From contig CAWFXP010000007.1 in the NCBI GenBank assembly GCA_963819905.1, forward strand, positions 186,001-250,000: DNA of 64,000 bases, in the 5' to 3' direction. This document shows, in pieces, positions 32,084 to 40,507 of the stretch (position 1 is the first letter of the stretch; every line of letters starts with the position of its first letter). Both the position numbers and the translations under genes were made by a program. The notes under the pieces are model-generated. The model saw only the letters and a program-made list of their open reading frames with translations. It made no database searches and was not told the origin of the DNA. This DNA comes from CAWCQC01 sp963819905. GTDB taxonomy: Bacteria > Actinomycetota > Thermoleophilia > Gaiellales > Gaiellaceae.

Positions 32084-33832
32084 TCAGGCCGAGCCGCGCC
32101 CGCGCTTTCGCAGCACCCGCTCGTCCCCGACCCGGCGCGTGACACCGTCCGAGTCGAGGCGCTCGAGCAGGAGCTGCGCGGACTTGCGGCTGACGCCCGC
32201 CAGGTCGCGGAAGCGGGCGAGCGTGATCCGGCCGGCGCTATCGCACTCGTTCACGACGAGACGCCTGGCCTCGGCGTAGGCGGGCATGCCGATCGTCGAG
32301 CCGTCGCCCAGGCGGACGAGCCGCCCCTCTCGCTCGAGGAAGCCCACGAGCTCGCGGTCGGCAGGCTTGACGGGATTGAGGCCGGCGGCCGCCAGCTCCG
32401 TCTCGAAGGCCTCGGCGTCGGCAGAACGTCCGCCGAGCGTCGGGCTCGTTCCGGGCGCGAACGCCTGGGAGCCACGCCGCTCCAGGGGCAACAGGGCAAT
32501 GACGGCCGGCGCCCAAGGGCGCCGCGGCAGGAGCTCGGCGAGCGGAACACCGGGGTCGAGCGGTGAGTCCACGGCCCGGGCGGCGAGTGCGGAAGCGATT
32601 CGCGCACGCTCCCCTGCGAGCCACTCCTCGGTCATGTACCAGTCGCCCGAGCTCGGGCTCTCGGCGAGCCCCGCGTCGAGGTCGGCAGGTGCGAGCAGGC
32701 CGCGCTGCGAGAGATCCTCCCGGCGAAGCGGCTCCCCCGCCGCCGCGAGCGCCGCCCTGACGATCGCGGCGGGCTCCCCCTGCTCGAGCAGCCGGAGACG
32801 CTCCTCGCTCGGCCTGCGCGGCGGAGCGGGATCGAGCACCGTTCCGCCGGCGATCGTCGTCCGCTCGCGGATGACGACCCGATCGCCGCGCGCGGCGACG
32901 GCGGGCGTCGCGAGTCGGAGCTGCGCGTAGCGCTCGCCGACCCGGACGAGCCGTGCGTAGTGCTCGGCCGTCCCGTGGTGGACGTGGACGCTCAACCGCT
33001 CCGGCAGGGGCTCGAGCTCCTCGAGCAGGATGTCCAGCCGGTAGCTGACCGGGAAGGCGCCGGGCGCGACGAGAGCCACGCCGCGCGCGATCTCCTCCCG
33101 CTCGACCCCGGGCAGCGAGGCTGCGACGCGCTGGCCGGCCTCGGCCCGCGCGACAGGGCGGTCGTGCACCTGCACGCTGCGGATGCGCACCTCCTGTCCG
33201 TCCGGCGCCACGACGAGCACGTCGCCCTCTCCGAGCGAGCCGGACCAGAGCGTGCCGGTGACGACGGTGCCGATGCCCCGCAGGCTGAACGCGCGGTCGA
33301 CGAACAGCCGGGTGGCGGCGATCAGCGGACGGCGTTCGATCCGCGCGGACACCTCTGCGAGTGCCGCCACCAGCTCGTCGAGCCCTTCGCCGGTGCGCGC
33401 GCTGGTCGCGACGACAGGCGCCCCCGGGGCCAGCTCGCCGGCCTCCTCGAGCGCCAGCAGGCGGGTCTCCTCGTCGACCGCGTCGACCTTGGTTACCGCG
33501 ACGACGCCGTGCTCGATCCCGAGCAACCTCACGATCGCCAGGTGCTCGTGGGTCTGCGGTCGCGCGCCCTCGGCCGCGTCGATCACGAGCAGAAAGAGGT
33601 CGATGCCCGTCGCTCCGGCGACCATGTTGCGCACGAAGCGCTCGTGTCCCGGCACGTCGACCACCGACAGCCGCCGGCCGTCCGGCAGCTCGAGGGGTGC
33701 GTAGCCAAGATCGATCGAGATGCCGCGCGCATGCTCCTCCGGAAGGCGGTCCGTGTCCTTCCCGGTCAACGCCCGCACCAGCCACGTCTTGCCGTGGTCG
33801 ATGTGGCCGGCGGTGCCGAGGACGAGGCTCAC
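32084..33832 (-). CDS. selB: selenocysteine-specific elongation factor SelB
   Basis: The gene encodes 582 residues from a GTG that overlaps the selA stop by 4 bp. SelB binds GTP and Sec-tRNA and delivers it to UGA codons next to a SECIS element. The G domain is clear: LGTAGHIDHGKTWLVRALTG (P-loop), RGISIDLGYAPLELPDG, VVDVPGHERFVRNMVAGATG, and VTKVDAVDEETRLLALEEAG. Translation-factor beta barrels follow (RLFVDRAFSLRGIGTVVTGT). The C-terminal winged helices end in ARFRDLAGVSRKSAQLLLER and DSDGVTRRVGDERVLRKRGR, which bind the SECIS hairpin. Length and domain order match the family. Confidence 0.95.
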   Translation of the reverse strand: MSLVLGTAGHIDHGKTWLVRALTGKDTDRLPEEHARGISIDLGYAPLELPDGRRLSVVDVPGHERFVRNMVAGATGIDLFLLVIDAAEGARPQTHEHLAIVRLLGIEHGVVAVTKVDAVDEETRLLALEEAGELAPGAPVVATSARTGEGLDELVAALAEVSARIERRPLIAATRLFVDRAFSLRGIGTVVTGTLWSGSLGEGDVLVVAPDGQEVRIRSVQVHDRPVARAEAGQRVAASLPGVEREEIARGVALVAPGAFPVSYRLDILLEELEPLPERLSVHVHHGTAEHYARLVRVGERYAQLRLATPAVAARGDRVVIRERTTIAGGTVLDPAPPRRPSEERLRLLEQGEPAAIVRAALAAAGEPLRREDLSQRGLLAPADLDAGLAESPSSGDWYMTEEWLAGERARIASALAARAVDSPLDPGVPLAELLPRRPWAPAVIALLPLERRGSQAFAPGTSPTLGGRSADAEAFETELAAAGLNPVKPADRELVGFLEREGRLVRLGDGSTIGMPAYAEARRLVVNECDSAGRITLARFRDLAGVSRKSAQLLLERLDSDGVTRRVGDERVLRKRGRGSA

Positions 33833-35145
33833 ACGCGCGCTGCCGCGACGGCCGCTGCGACCTCCTCGACCTCGTTGTCCGTGATCGTGCGGCAGTCGAG
33901 GAGAAGCCGGCCGTCTCGCACGATGCCGACGACCGGCGGCTCGCCGGCCCGCAGGCGCGCACCGAGATCCTCCTCGAGCGCGCACGCGAAGCTCGCGAGC
34001 TCCGCCAGCGGCAGCGCTCCGCCCCCGACTCGTGCGACCGTCTCCTCGACGGCTCCGCCCGTCAGGGCCGCGAGGCGCTCGGCCCGGGCCCGGACGGCTT
34101 CCGCGGACGCGTCGAGCATTCGCAGCACGGGGATCTCCTCACGCGCGCGCACGGGGTCGCGATAGAGGACGAGCGTTCCCTCGAGCGCCGCCAGCGTCAG
34201 CTTGTCGGCACGGAGCGCCCGCTGGAGCGGATGCCGGCGCAGGCGCTCGACGAGATCGGCCCGGCCGGCGACGATCCCGGCCTGGGGGCCGCCGAGCAGC
34301 TTGTCCCCGGAGAAGCAGACCAGGTGCGCGCCGGCAGCCAGGCTGTCGTGGGGAGACGGTTCGTTCCCGAGCTCCGCGAGCGCTCCCGAGCCGAGGTCGT
34401 CGACCAGCGCCAGGCTGCGGCGGCCGGCGAGATCCGCGAGCTCGGCAAGGGGCGTCTGCTCGCTGAAGCCGACGATCCGAAAGTTCGACTGGTGGACGCG
34501 CAGGAGGACGGCGGTCTCGTCGCGAATCGCGCGCTCGTAGTCGGCGAGCCGGGTCCGGTTGGTGGTGCCCACCTCGACGAGACGCGCTCCCGAGTGCGCG
34601 AGGACGTCGGGAATCCGGAAGCCGTCGCCGATCTCGACGAGCTCCCCGCGCGAGACGACCACGTCGCGCCCGGTAGCGAGCGCCGCGAGCGCGAGCAGCA
34701 CGGCGGCCGCGTTGTTGTTGACGACGAGTGCCGCCTCGGCGCCGGTCAGGTCGCAGAGGAGGCCGGTGACGTGCGCCTGCCGGGAGCCGCGGGCGCCCTC
34801 CCCGAGCTCGTACTCGAGGTTGGAGTATCCGCCGCCGATCTCCTCGAGGCGAGCGAGCGCCGAAGCGGGGAGCGGAGCCCGGCCGAGGTTCGTGTGGACG
34901 ATCACGCCGGTGCCGTTGACGACGCGGCGGAGCCTGGGCTGCAGTAGGGCTTGGAGCGCGACCTCGACGCGTTCGGCGAGCTCACCCGGATCTCGTTCTG
35001 CCCGGATGGCGCACCTTGCCTCCTCGAGAGCCAGCCGGCAGGCCTCGAGGGCGAGCGTCCGTCCGAAGCGGGCGGCGAGCGGCGCGACGCGCTCGTCCGA
35101 GAGCAGCCGGTCGACCGAAGGAAGGTCGCGAAGCGTGCGATCCAT
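33829..35145 (-). CDS. selA: L-seryl-tRNA(Sec) selenium transferase SelA
   Basis: The gene encodes 438 residues. SelA converts seryl-tRNA(Sec) to selenocysteyl-tRNA(Sec) with selenophosphate, using PLP. Key segments are RLRRVVNGTGVIVHTNLGRA, YSNLEYELGEGARGSRQAHV, EAALVVNNNAAAVLLALAAL, and LVDDLGSGALAELGNEPSPH. The PLP lysine is K282 in VCFSGDKLLGGPQAGIVAGR. The end reads LLLDCRTITDNEVEEVA. It starts the selA-selB-selC series. Selenophosphate synthetase (selD) is not in the window. Confidence 0.96.
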   Translation of the reverse strand: MDRTLRDLPSVDRLLSDERVAPLAARFGRTLALEACRLALEEARCAIRAERDPGELAERVEVALQALLQPRLRRVVNGTGVIVHTNLGRAPLPASALARLEEIGGGYSNLEYELGEGARGSRQAHVTGLLCDLTGAEAALVVNNNAAAVLLALAALATGRDVVVSRGELVEIGDGFRIPDVLAHSGARLVEVGTTNRTRLADYERAIRDETAVLLRVHQSNFRIVGFSEQTPLAELADLAGRRSLALVDDLGSGALAELGNEPSPHDSLAAGAHLVCFSGDKLLGGPQAGIVAGRADLVERLRRHPLQRALRADKLTLAALEGTLVLYRDPVRAREEIPVLRMLDASAEAVRARAERLAALTGGAVEETVARVGGGALPLAELASFACALEEDLGARLRAGEPPVVGIVRDGRLLLDCRTITDNEVEEVAAAVAAARV

Positions 35146-35189
35146 GTCGAGATGGTAGAGCCGAGCGTCCCCGCTCTGATCCCCGCGCC

Positions 35190-35795
35190 GTGACCGCGAA
35201 CTCCGCCACGCTCAGCCGCGCGGTCTTCCCGCGGGCGGGCCTCCTCACCGACGTCCTGCTCGTGCTGGCCGGCACCGCCCTCGTCGCGGCATCTGCGCAG
35301 GTGTCGATCCCGCTTCCGTTCACGCCGGTGCCGATCACCGGGCAGACCTTCGCGGTCGTCCTGGTCGGGGCCGCGCTCGGGCCGATGCTCGGCTTCGCGA
35401 GCCTGTTCCTGTACCTCGTGATCGGCATCGCCGGGGCGCCTGTCTACGCCGACGGCGACCACGGCTGGGACACGTCCCTGGGGCCGACCGGCGGCTACCT
35501 GATCGGCTTCATCGCCGCCGCCGTCGTGACCGGCGCCCTGGCCGAGCGGAAGTGGGACCGGAGGTTTCCCTCCTCGCTCGCCGCGATGCTGACCGGCAAC
35601 GTCCTCATCTACATCCCCGGTCTCATCTGGCTGGGGTCCGGTGCGGGCGGGACAGGTCCCGCCCCTACGACCAGGGCGGAGGATTGGCGTAGGCGCCGGA
35701 CCTGTCCGGCCCGTCCCGATCGGTACGTCCTTGCGGGCCGGGACGTGTCACGCCCCTACGAGCCGCGGCCGATCCACTCCTCGCCGCCCTCGTAG
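35190..35795 (+). pseudogene. bioY: biotin transporter BioY, C-terminal end replaced by repeats
   Basis: BioY is the substrate-binding membrane subunit of the ECF biotin importer. From GTG 35190 the first ~150 residues are a normal BioY: ASAQVSIPLPFTPVPITGQT (the hallmark P-V-P-x-T-x-Q-T segment), LFLYLVIGIAGAPVYADGDH, GPTGGYLIGFIAAAVVTGAL and GNVLIYIPGLIWLG. There the family should continue with the last membrane helices and the PGD-K segment. Instead the frame runs into interspersed GC-rich repeats (35642-35761) coding arginine/proline-rich sequence, and stops at 35795 inside the neighbouring gene. The protein has lost the last two helices and is probably non-functional unless the truncated core suffices. 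Confidence 0.75.
35642..35761. repeat. cluster of short palindromic dispersed repeats
   Basis: Two direct units, 35642-35670 and 35732-35761, share the form TGCGGGC.GGAC..GTC, then .CGCCCCTACGA. A third, inverted unit lies between them (35689-35712, GTAGGCGCCGGACCTGTCC). Each contains a GGAC-AGGTCC-type palindrome. Units of this look (a CGTAGGGGCG..GTCC core) are scattered in intergenic DNA of several deep-branching high-GC bacteria. Here they replace the 3' end of bioY and supply the stop codon of the opposite gene. Confidence 0.65.
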
Positions 35796-36400
35796 ACCTC
35801 CTTCTTCCAGAGCGGGACGGTCTCCTTCAGGGTGTCGATCGCGTCCTTGCAGGCCGCCAGCGCGTCCCCCCGGTGCGGGGCGGAGACGGCGATGGCGACG
35901 CTCGCCTCGCCGATCTCGACTCGCCCGATTCGGTGTGCGATCGCGACCTCGCAGAGCTCGTAGCGCTCCTGTAGGAGGGCGGCAATCCGCCGCATCTCCT
36001 GCTCGGCCATCCCCTCGTAGGCCTCGTACTCGAGGTGGTGCACCGTCCTGCCACGCGACGTGACCCGAGTCGTCCCGACGAAGGTGGCGACCGCTCCCGC
36101 TTCGTCGCGGGCGACCTCGGCGACGACCGCCGCCAGGTCGATCGCCTCGTCGGTAAGCCGGACGTCGCCGCCCGACACGGGCGGGATGAGCGCGAGCTCG
36201 TCGCCGTCCGCAAGGGGTTGCTCCGGGTCGACGTACTCCTTGTTCAGCGCGTAGAGCACCCCGGGCGGCTCCGACCCCGGCTCCGACCCGAGTACCGGCC
36301 AGACGTCCCGCGCGCGGCTACCGTCGGGGAGGTCGACCTCCCGGGTCGACGTTCCGAGCTGCTCGCGGAGGCCGGCGAAGAGCCGCACGCGCACCTTCAC
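35756..36400 (-). CDS. MoaD-MoaE fusion, molybdopterin synthase
   Basis: The gene encodes 214 residues. Residues 1-~78 are MoaD (MKVRVRLFAGLREQLGTSTR to ELALIPPVSGG) and ~80-214 are MoaE (DEAIDLAAVVAEVARDEAGA, FVGTTRVTSRGRTVHHLEYE, IAHRIGRVEIGEASVAIAVS, APHRGDALAACKDAIDTLKE). The two subunits together convert precursor Z (cPMP) to molybdopterin. MoaD must expose its terminal Gly-Gly as a thiocarboxylate, so the fused Gly-Gly at residues ~77-78 implies cleavage, as known for the mycobacterial MoaX fusion. The stop codon lies in the repeat cluster shared with the bioY end. Confidence 0.9.
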   Translation of the reverse strand: MKVRVRLFAGLREQLGTSTREVDLPDGSRARDVWPVLGSEPGSEPPGVLYALNKEYVDPEQPLADGDELALIPPVSGGDVRLTDEAIDLAAVVAEVARDEAGAVATFVGTTRVTSRGRTVHHLEYEAYEGMAEQEMRRIAALLQERYELCEVAIAHRIGRVEIGEASVAIAVSAPHRGDALAACKDAIDTLKETVPLWKKEVYEGGEEWIGRGS

Positions 36401-36435
36401 CGGGCAAGCGTACCCGCCTGGATAGACTCGGCCCC

Positions 36436-37401
36436 GTGGCTGCGATCGAGGTCGAAGGGCTCGTCAAGACCTATCCGAAGGGCGTTACCGCGCTCGACGG
36501 GCTGAGCTTCTCGGTCGACGAGGGCGAGGTGTTCGGGCTGCTCGGCCCGAACGGCGCCGGCAAGTCGACCACGGTCAAGATCCTCGTGACGCTCTCGACA
36601 CCCGATTCCGGACGGGCGCTGGTGGCGGGCCGCGACGTGCTCACGCAGCCGAACGCCGTCAGGCGCGCGATCGGCTACGTGCCGCAGAACTCCGGCGTCG
36701 ACGTCAACGCGACCGGGCGCGAGAACCTCATGCTCCAGGGGCGCGTGCAGCAGGTGCCGCTCCCCGAGCTTCGCCGCCGGATCGACGAGCTGCTCGAGAC
36801 CTTCGGGATCGGCGAGTTCGCCGACCGCATCGTCCGCACCTACTCGGGCGGGATGAAGCGCCGGCTCGACGTGGCGCTCGGGCTCGTCCACCGGCCGCAG
36901 GTGCTGTTCCTCGACGAGCCGACCACGGGCCTCGACCCGGAGGCGCGGGCGGCGATGTGGGACGAGCTCGAGCGGCTTGCGGGCCAGGAGAAGCTGACCA
37001 TCCTCCTCACGACCCACTACCTCGAGGAGGCCGATCACCTCGCGCAGCGGATCGCGATCGTCAGCCGGGGCAAGGTCGCGGTCGAGGGGACGCCGGAGGC
37101 GCTCAAGCGGGGGCTTCTCGGCGACTCCGTCACCGTCGAGCTCGAGGACGGCCGCATGGACGACGCGGCGAGGATCGTCACGGCCCTCGGCGCGGTGCAA
37201 GAAGCGGTGCCGGACGGACGGCTGCTGCGAGCCCGCGTCGAGCACGGCGGCTCGGCCGTGCCGGGCATCCTCTCGGCCCTCGAGGCGGAGGGCATCGGCG
37301 TGGCCTCGGTGACCGTCGCCCGGCCGTCGCTCGACGACGTGTACCTGCACTTCACGGGCCGCGACTTCAAGGCCGAGGACGCGGAGGGGCTCCAGCCGTG
37401 A
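36436..37401 (+). CDS. ABC transporter ATP-binding protein, DrrA-like
   Basis: The gene encodes 321 residues from GTG. Nucleotide-binding motifs are LGPNGAGKSTTVKILVTLST (Walker A), GYVPQNSGVDVNATGRENLM (Q-loop region), RTYSGGMKRRLDVALGLVHR (signature SGG), VLFLDEPTTGLDPEARAAMW (Walker B), and the TTHYLEEADHLAQRIAIVSR switch histidine. The C-terminal ~90 residues after the ATPase are the extra domain of daunorubicin-resistance-type exporters (DVYLHFTGRDFKAED). It overlaps the permease by 4 bp. The partner genes form a two-gene exporter for a lipid or hydrophobic compound. Confidence 0.94.
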   Translation: MAAIEVEGLVKTYPKGVTALDGLSFSVDEGEVFGLLGPNGAGKSTTVKILVTLSTPDSGRALVAGRDVLTQPNAVRRAIGYVPQNSGVDVNATGRENLMLQGRVQQVPLPELRRRIDELLETFGIGEFADRIVRTYSGGMKRRLDVALGLVHRPQVLFLDEPTTGLDPEARAAMWDELERLAGQEKLTILLTTHYLEEADHLAQRIAIVSRGKVAVEGTPEALKRGLLGDSVTVELEDGRMDDAARIVTALGAVQEAVPDGRLLRARVEHGGSAVPGILSALEAEGIGVASVTVARPSLDDVYLHFTGRDFKAEDAEGLQP

Positions 37402-38174
37402 GGGAATGGACGCTCGACACGCTCGCGATGCTCGTCCGGCACGGGCGCAACTTCATGCGCCAGCCGATCTGGATCGCCTTCGCGCTGACGCAGCCGCTCT
37501 TCTGGCTGCTGCTCTACAGCCAGCTCTTCCGCCGGATCGTCGACCTACCGGGCTTCGACACGGACTCCTACGTCCAGTTCCTGACGCCCGGCATCGTCGT
37601 CATGACCGCGTTCTTCGGTGCGACCTGGTCGGGTATGTCGATGATCGACGATCTCGACCGCGGGGTGATCCAGCGCTTCCTCGCGACGCCGACCCGGCGC
37701 AGCGCGCTCATCGTCTCGCAGGTGCTCCACACGGGCATCGTGGCCGTCATCCAGACGATCATCATCCTCGGCACCGCGTGGCTGCTCGGTGCGCGGGTCG
37801 ACCGCGGGGTCGTCGGATGGCTCGTCATCATCGCGGTGGCGTCTCTCGTGGCCGCCGGCTTCGGCGGCATCTCGCACGGCCTCGCCCTCCTCCTGCGCCG
37901 CGAGGAGACCCTGATCGCGGTCCTCAACTTCTTCGGGCTGCCGCTCATGTTCATCTCGGCGATCCTGATCGCGGAGTCGCTGATGCCGGGATGGATGCAG
38001 TGGGCCGCACGCTTCAATCCGGTCAACTGGGGCGTCGTCGCCTCCCGCGAGATGTCGGGCCTCGACACGGACTGGGACCGGGTGGCGCTCTACCTGGGGC
38101 TGCTGCTCGCCTTCGTGGCGGCGACCACCGCGCTCGCCACCCGCGCCTTCCGGACCTACCGCCGCACCCTATGA
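37398..38174 (+). CDS. ABC-2 type transporter permease, DrrB-like
   Basis: The gene encodes 258 residues from a GTG overlapping the ATPase stop. About six membrane helices are present. Family features are NFMRQPIWIAFALTQPLFWL (coupling helix and TM1), SYVQFLTPGIVVMTAFFGAT, GVIQRFLATPTRRSALIVSQ, and GGISHGLALLLRREETLIAV with FFGLPLMFISAILIAESLMP and AARFNPVNWGVVASREMSG. These match the ABC2_membrane family. With the upstream ATPase it should export a hydrophobic substrate. It converges with the biotin carboxylase gene, overlapping it by 6 bp at the 3' ends. Confidence 0.93.
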   Translation: MREWTLDTLAMLVRHGRNFMRQPIWIAFALTQPLFWLLLYSQLFRRIVDLPGFDTDSYVQFLTPGIVVMTAFFGATWSGMSMIDDLDRGVIQRFLATPTRRSALIVSQVLHTGIVAVIQTIIILGTAWLLGARVDRGVVGWLVIIAVASLVAAGFGGISHGLALLLRREETLIAVLNFFGLPLMFISAILIAESLMPGWMQWAARFNPVNWGVVASREMSGLDTDWDRVALYLGLLLAFVAATTALATRAFRTYRRTL

Positions 38175-39947
38175 GGCGGGCGCGTCGCCGTCGCCGGCGA
38201 CGACGCAGATCACCTGGCCGGTCTTCACCGGCTCCCCCGGGGCGACCGAGAGGGCGCCCACCACGCCGGGCTGGTGCGCGGTGATCTCGTTCTCCATCTT
38301 CATCGCCTCGACGATGCAGATCACCTGCCCGGCGCGCACCTCGTCCCCGTCGGCGACCTCGACGGCGAGGACCGTGCCCTGCATCGGGCTGACGACCGCC
38401 TCGGTGCCCGCCGCCGACGAGCTGCGGGCTTCGCGCTCGCGCCGCCGCCGCGCGAGCCCCGCGTGAGGCGGCTCGGGCTCGAGGAGCTTCACCTCGAACC
38501 TGCGTCCGTCGACTTCCGCCAGCACGACGCGTTCGCGCACCCGGCCGTCCACCGCGGGCGGCTCTCGGCCGCCGGTGGACGCGAGCCGTCGCGCCTGCTT
38601 GGCCAGGAGCTCGCTCTCGACGACGCCGTGGCAGGTGCCGCCGTCGACGAAGCACGGATGGGAGAGGAGCGCCCGGTGGAAATCGATCAGCGTCGAGACG
38701 CCCTCGACGACGAACTCCTCGAGCGCGCGGAGCATCCGGCGACGCGCGCTCTCGCGGTCCGAGTCCCAGACGATCAGCTTTGCGAGCAGCGGGTCGTAGA
38801 GCCCCTGCACCTCCGAGCCTGCCGCGACGCCCGAATCCACGCGAACACCGGGCCCGGCCGGCTCGCGGTAGGCCGTGATCCGTCCGGGGGTCGGTAGGAA
38901 CCCGTTGGACGGATCCTCGGCGTTGATGCGGCACTCGATCGCGTGGCCGTGGACGCGGATCTCGTCCTGGCGGAAGGAGATCGGCTCCCCGGCCGCGATC
39001 AGGACCTGCTCCCGGACGAGGTCGATGCCCGTGACCATCTCGGTCACCGTGTGCTCGACCTGGATCCGGGTGTTCATCTCGAGGAAGTAGTAGTTGCCGG
39101 CCCGATCGAGGAGCCCCTCGACGGTGCCGGCCGAGCGATAGCCGACGGCGCGGGCCGCGTCCACCGCGACGGCGCCGATCCGGTCGCGGAGCTCGGCGCC
39201 GACCGCAGGCGAGGGGCTCTCCTCGACGAGCTTCTGGTGCCGTCGCTGGATCGTGCAGTCGCGCTCGCCGAGGTGGACGACCTTGCCGTGACCGTCTGCG
39301 AGGACCTGCACCTCGACGTGCCGCGGATTCTCGATCAGCTTCTCGACGTACACCGTCGAGTCGGAGAAGTACGCCTCGCCCTCGCGCCTCGCCGACTGGT
39401 ACGACCGCTCCGTCTCGTCTGCCGAGCGGACGACCTTGAGCCCTTTCCCGCCGCCGCCCGCCGAGGCCTTGATCGCAACGGGCCACCCATACTCGTCGCC
39501 GAGCGCGACGACGTCCTCCCACGACTCGACGGCCTCGGTCGTCCCCGGCACGATCGGTACCCCCGCCGCCCGCATGAGCTCGCGGGAGGCGACCTTCGAG
39601 CCCATGGCCTCGATCGCCTCGGGCGGCGGCCCGATCCAGACGAGCCCGGCCTGCGCGCAGGCACGGGCGAAGCCGGCGTTCTCGGCCAGGAAGCCGTAGC
39701 CGGGATGAACGGCCTCCGCTCCCGCGCGAAGGCCGGCCTCGAGGATGCGCTCCTGCACCAGATAGCTCTCGGCCGCCGGGCCGGGACCGAGCAGGTAGGC
39801 CTCGTCCGCCGCGCGCACGTGCAGCGCGTCGCGGTCGGCCTCCGAGTAGACACCCACCGTCCCGATGCCGAGCTCGCGCAGCGCGCGGAAGACGCGGACG
39901 GCGATCTCGCCGCGGTTCGCGACCAGGACTTTCCTGAAGGGAGGCAC
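38169..39947 (-). CDS. acyl-CoA carboxylase biotin carboxylase/biotin carrier subunit
   Basis: The gene encodes 592 residues. The biotin carboxylase domain spans residues ~1-450 (KVLVANRGEIAVRVFRALRE, AIKASAGGGGKGLKVVRSAD ATP loop, VQVLADGHGKVVHLGERDCT, GTVEGLLDRAGNYYFLEMNT and RIQVEHTVTEMVTGIDLV). The biotin carrier domain is at the end with EAMKMEN, biotinylated at K550. It carboxylates biotin with bicarbonate and ATP and hands CO2 to a carboxyltransferase, most likely the one at 43993-45570. Domain layout matches actinobacterial AccA/PccA subunits. The divergent pgsA gene starts only 23 bp away, so promoters must overlap the coding starts or the annotated starts are slightly long. Confidence 0.95.
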   Translation of the reverse strand: MPPFRKVLVANRGEIAVRVFRALRELGIGTVGVYSEADRDALHVRAADEAYLLGPGPAAESYLVQERILEAGLRAGAEAVHPGYGFLAENAGFARACAQAGLVWIGPPPEAIEAMGSKVASRELMRAAGVPIVPGTTEAVESWEDVVALGDEYGWPVAIKASAGGGGKGLKVVRSADETERSYQSARREGEAYFSDSTVYVEKLIENPRHVEVQVLADGHGKVVHLGERDCTIQRRHQKLVEESPSPAVGAELRDRIGAVAVDAARAVGYRSAGTVEGLLDRAGNYYFLEMNTRIQVEHTVTEMVTGIDLVREQVLIAAGEPISFRQDEIRVHGHAIECRINAEDPSNGFLPTPGRITAYREPAGPGVRVDSGVAAGSEVQGLYDPLLAKLIVWDSDRESARRRMLRALEEFVVEGVSTLIDFHRALLSHPCFVDGGTCHGVVESELLAKQARRLASTGGREPPAVDGRVRERVVLAEVDGRRFEVKLLEPEPPHAGLARRRREREARSSSAAGTEAVVSPMQGTVLAVEVADGDEVRAGQVICIVEAMKMENEITAHQPGVVGALSVAPGEPVKTGQVICVVAGDGDAPAS

Positions 39948-39970
39948 GGACCGGGCGTATTCTCCAGGGA

Positions 39971-40507
39971 ATGACGACTGCCGACCAGCTCACCGTCGCA
40001 CGGGCCGTCGCCGTGCCGGTCGTGGTCGCCCTCTACGCGCTCGACTTCGAGCATCACCTCTACTGGGCGACCGCCGTCTTCGCGGTCGCGATGCTCACCG
40101 ACCAGATCGACGGCTGGCTTGCCCGGCGCTCCGGTCAGAGCACCGACCTCGGGCGCATTCTCGACCCGATGGCGGACAAGATCCTCGTCATCGCCGCGAT
40201 GATCATGCTCGTCCCGCCGTTTCCCGGCTGGATGGTCGCGCTGATCGTCGCCCGCGAGTTCCTCGTCTCCGGGCTGCGGCTGGCAGCGATCGAGCGAGGC
40301 GTCGTGCTCGGCGCCCGCGACCTGAGCAAGGTCAAGACGTGGCTGCAGGCTCTCGCCGTCGTCGTCGGCGGGCTCGCCGCAGCCGGCGTCTTCTCCGACG
40401 ACGTCGCCTGGTGGACGCTGCTCGTCGCGCTCGTCTTCACGGTCGTGTCGGGGCTCGAGTACGCGGTGCACGCACCGAGTGTTCTCCGTGGCCGGCAGCC
40501 TGCGTAG
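39971..40507 (+). CDS. pgsA: CDP-diacylglycerol-glycerol-3-phosphate 3-phosphatidyltransferase
   Basis: The gene encodes 178 residues with four membrane helices. The CDP-alcohol phosphotransferase signature D-x2-D-G-x2-A-R...G-x3-D-x3-D is present as DQIDGWLARRSGQSTDLGRI followed by LDPMADKILV. ARAVAVPVVVALYALDFEH and MVALIVAREFLVSGLRLAAI are typical of PgsA. The enzyme makes phosphatidylglycerol phosphate for membrane lipid synthesis. Its end overlaps the next gene by 29 bp. CDP-alcohol relatives are hard to separate, but the AREFLVSGLR block favours PgsA. Confidence 0.9.
   Translation: MTTADQLTVARAVAVPVVVALYALDFEHHLYWATAVFAVAMLTDQIDGWLARRSGQSTDLGRILDPMADKILVIAAMIMLVPPFPGWMVALIVAREFLVSGLRLAAIERGVVLGARDLSKVKTWLQALAVVVGGLAAAGVFSDDVAWWTLLVALVFTVVSGLEYAVHAPSVLRGRQPA

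Noticed and set aside
36957..38174. 405-residue ABC permease starting inside the ATPase gene
   Set aside because: The first ~147 codons are out-of-frame ATPase sequence. The GTG at 37398 overlapping the ATPase stop gives a permease of normal length.
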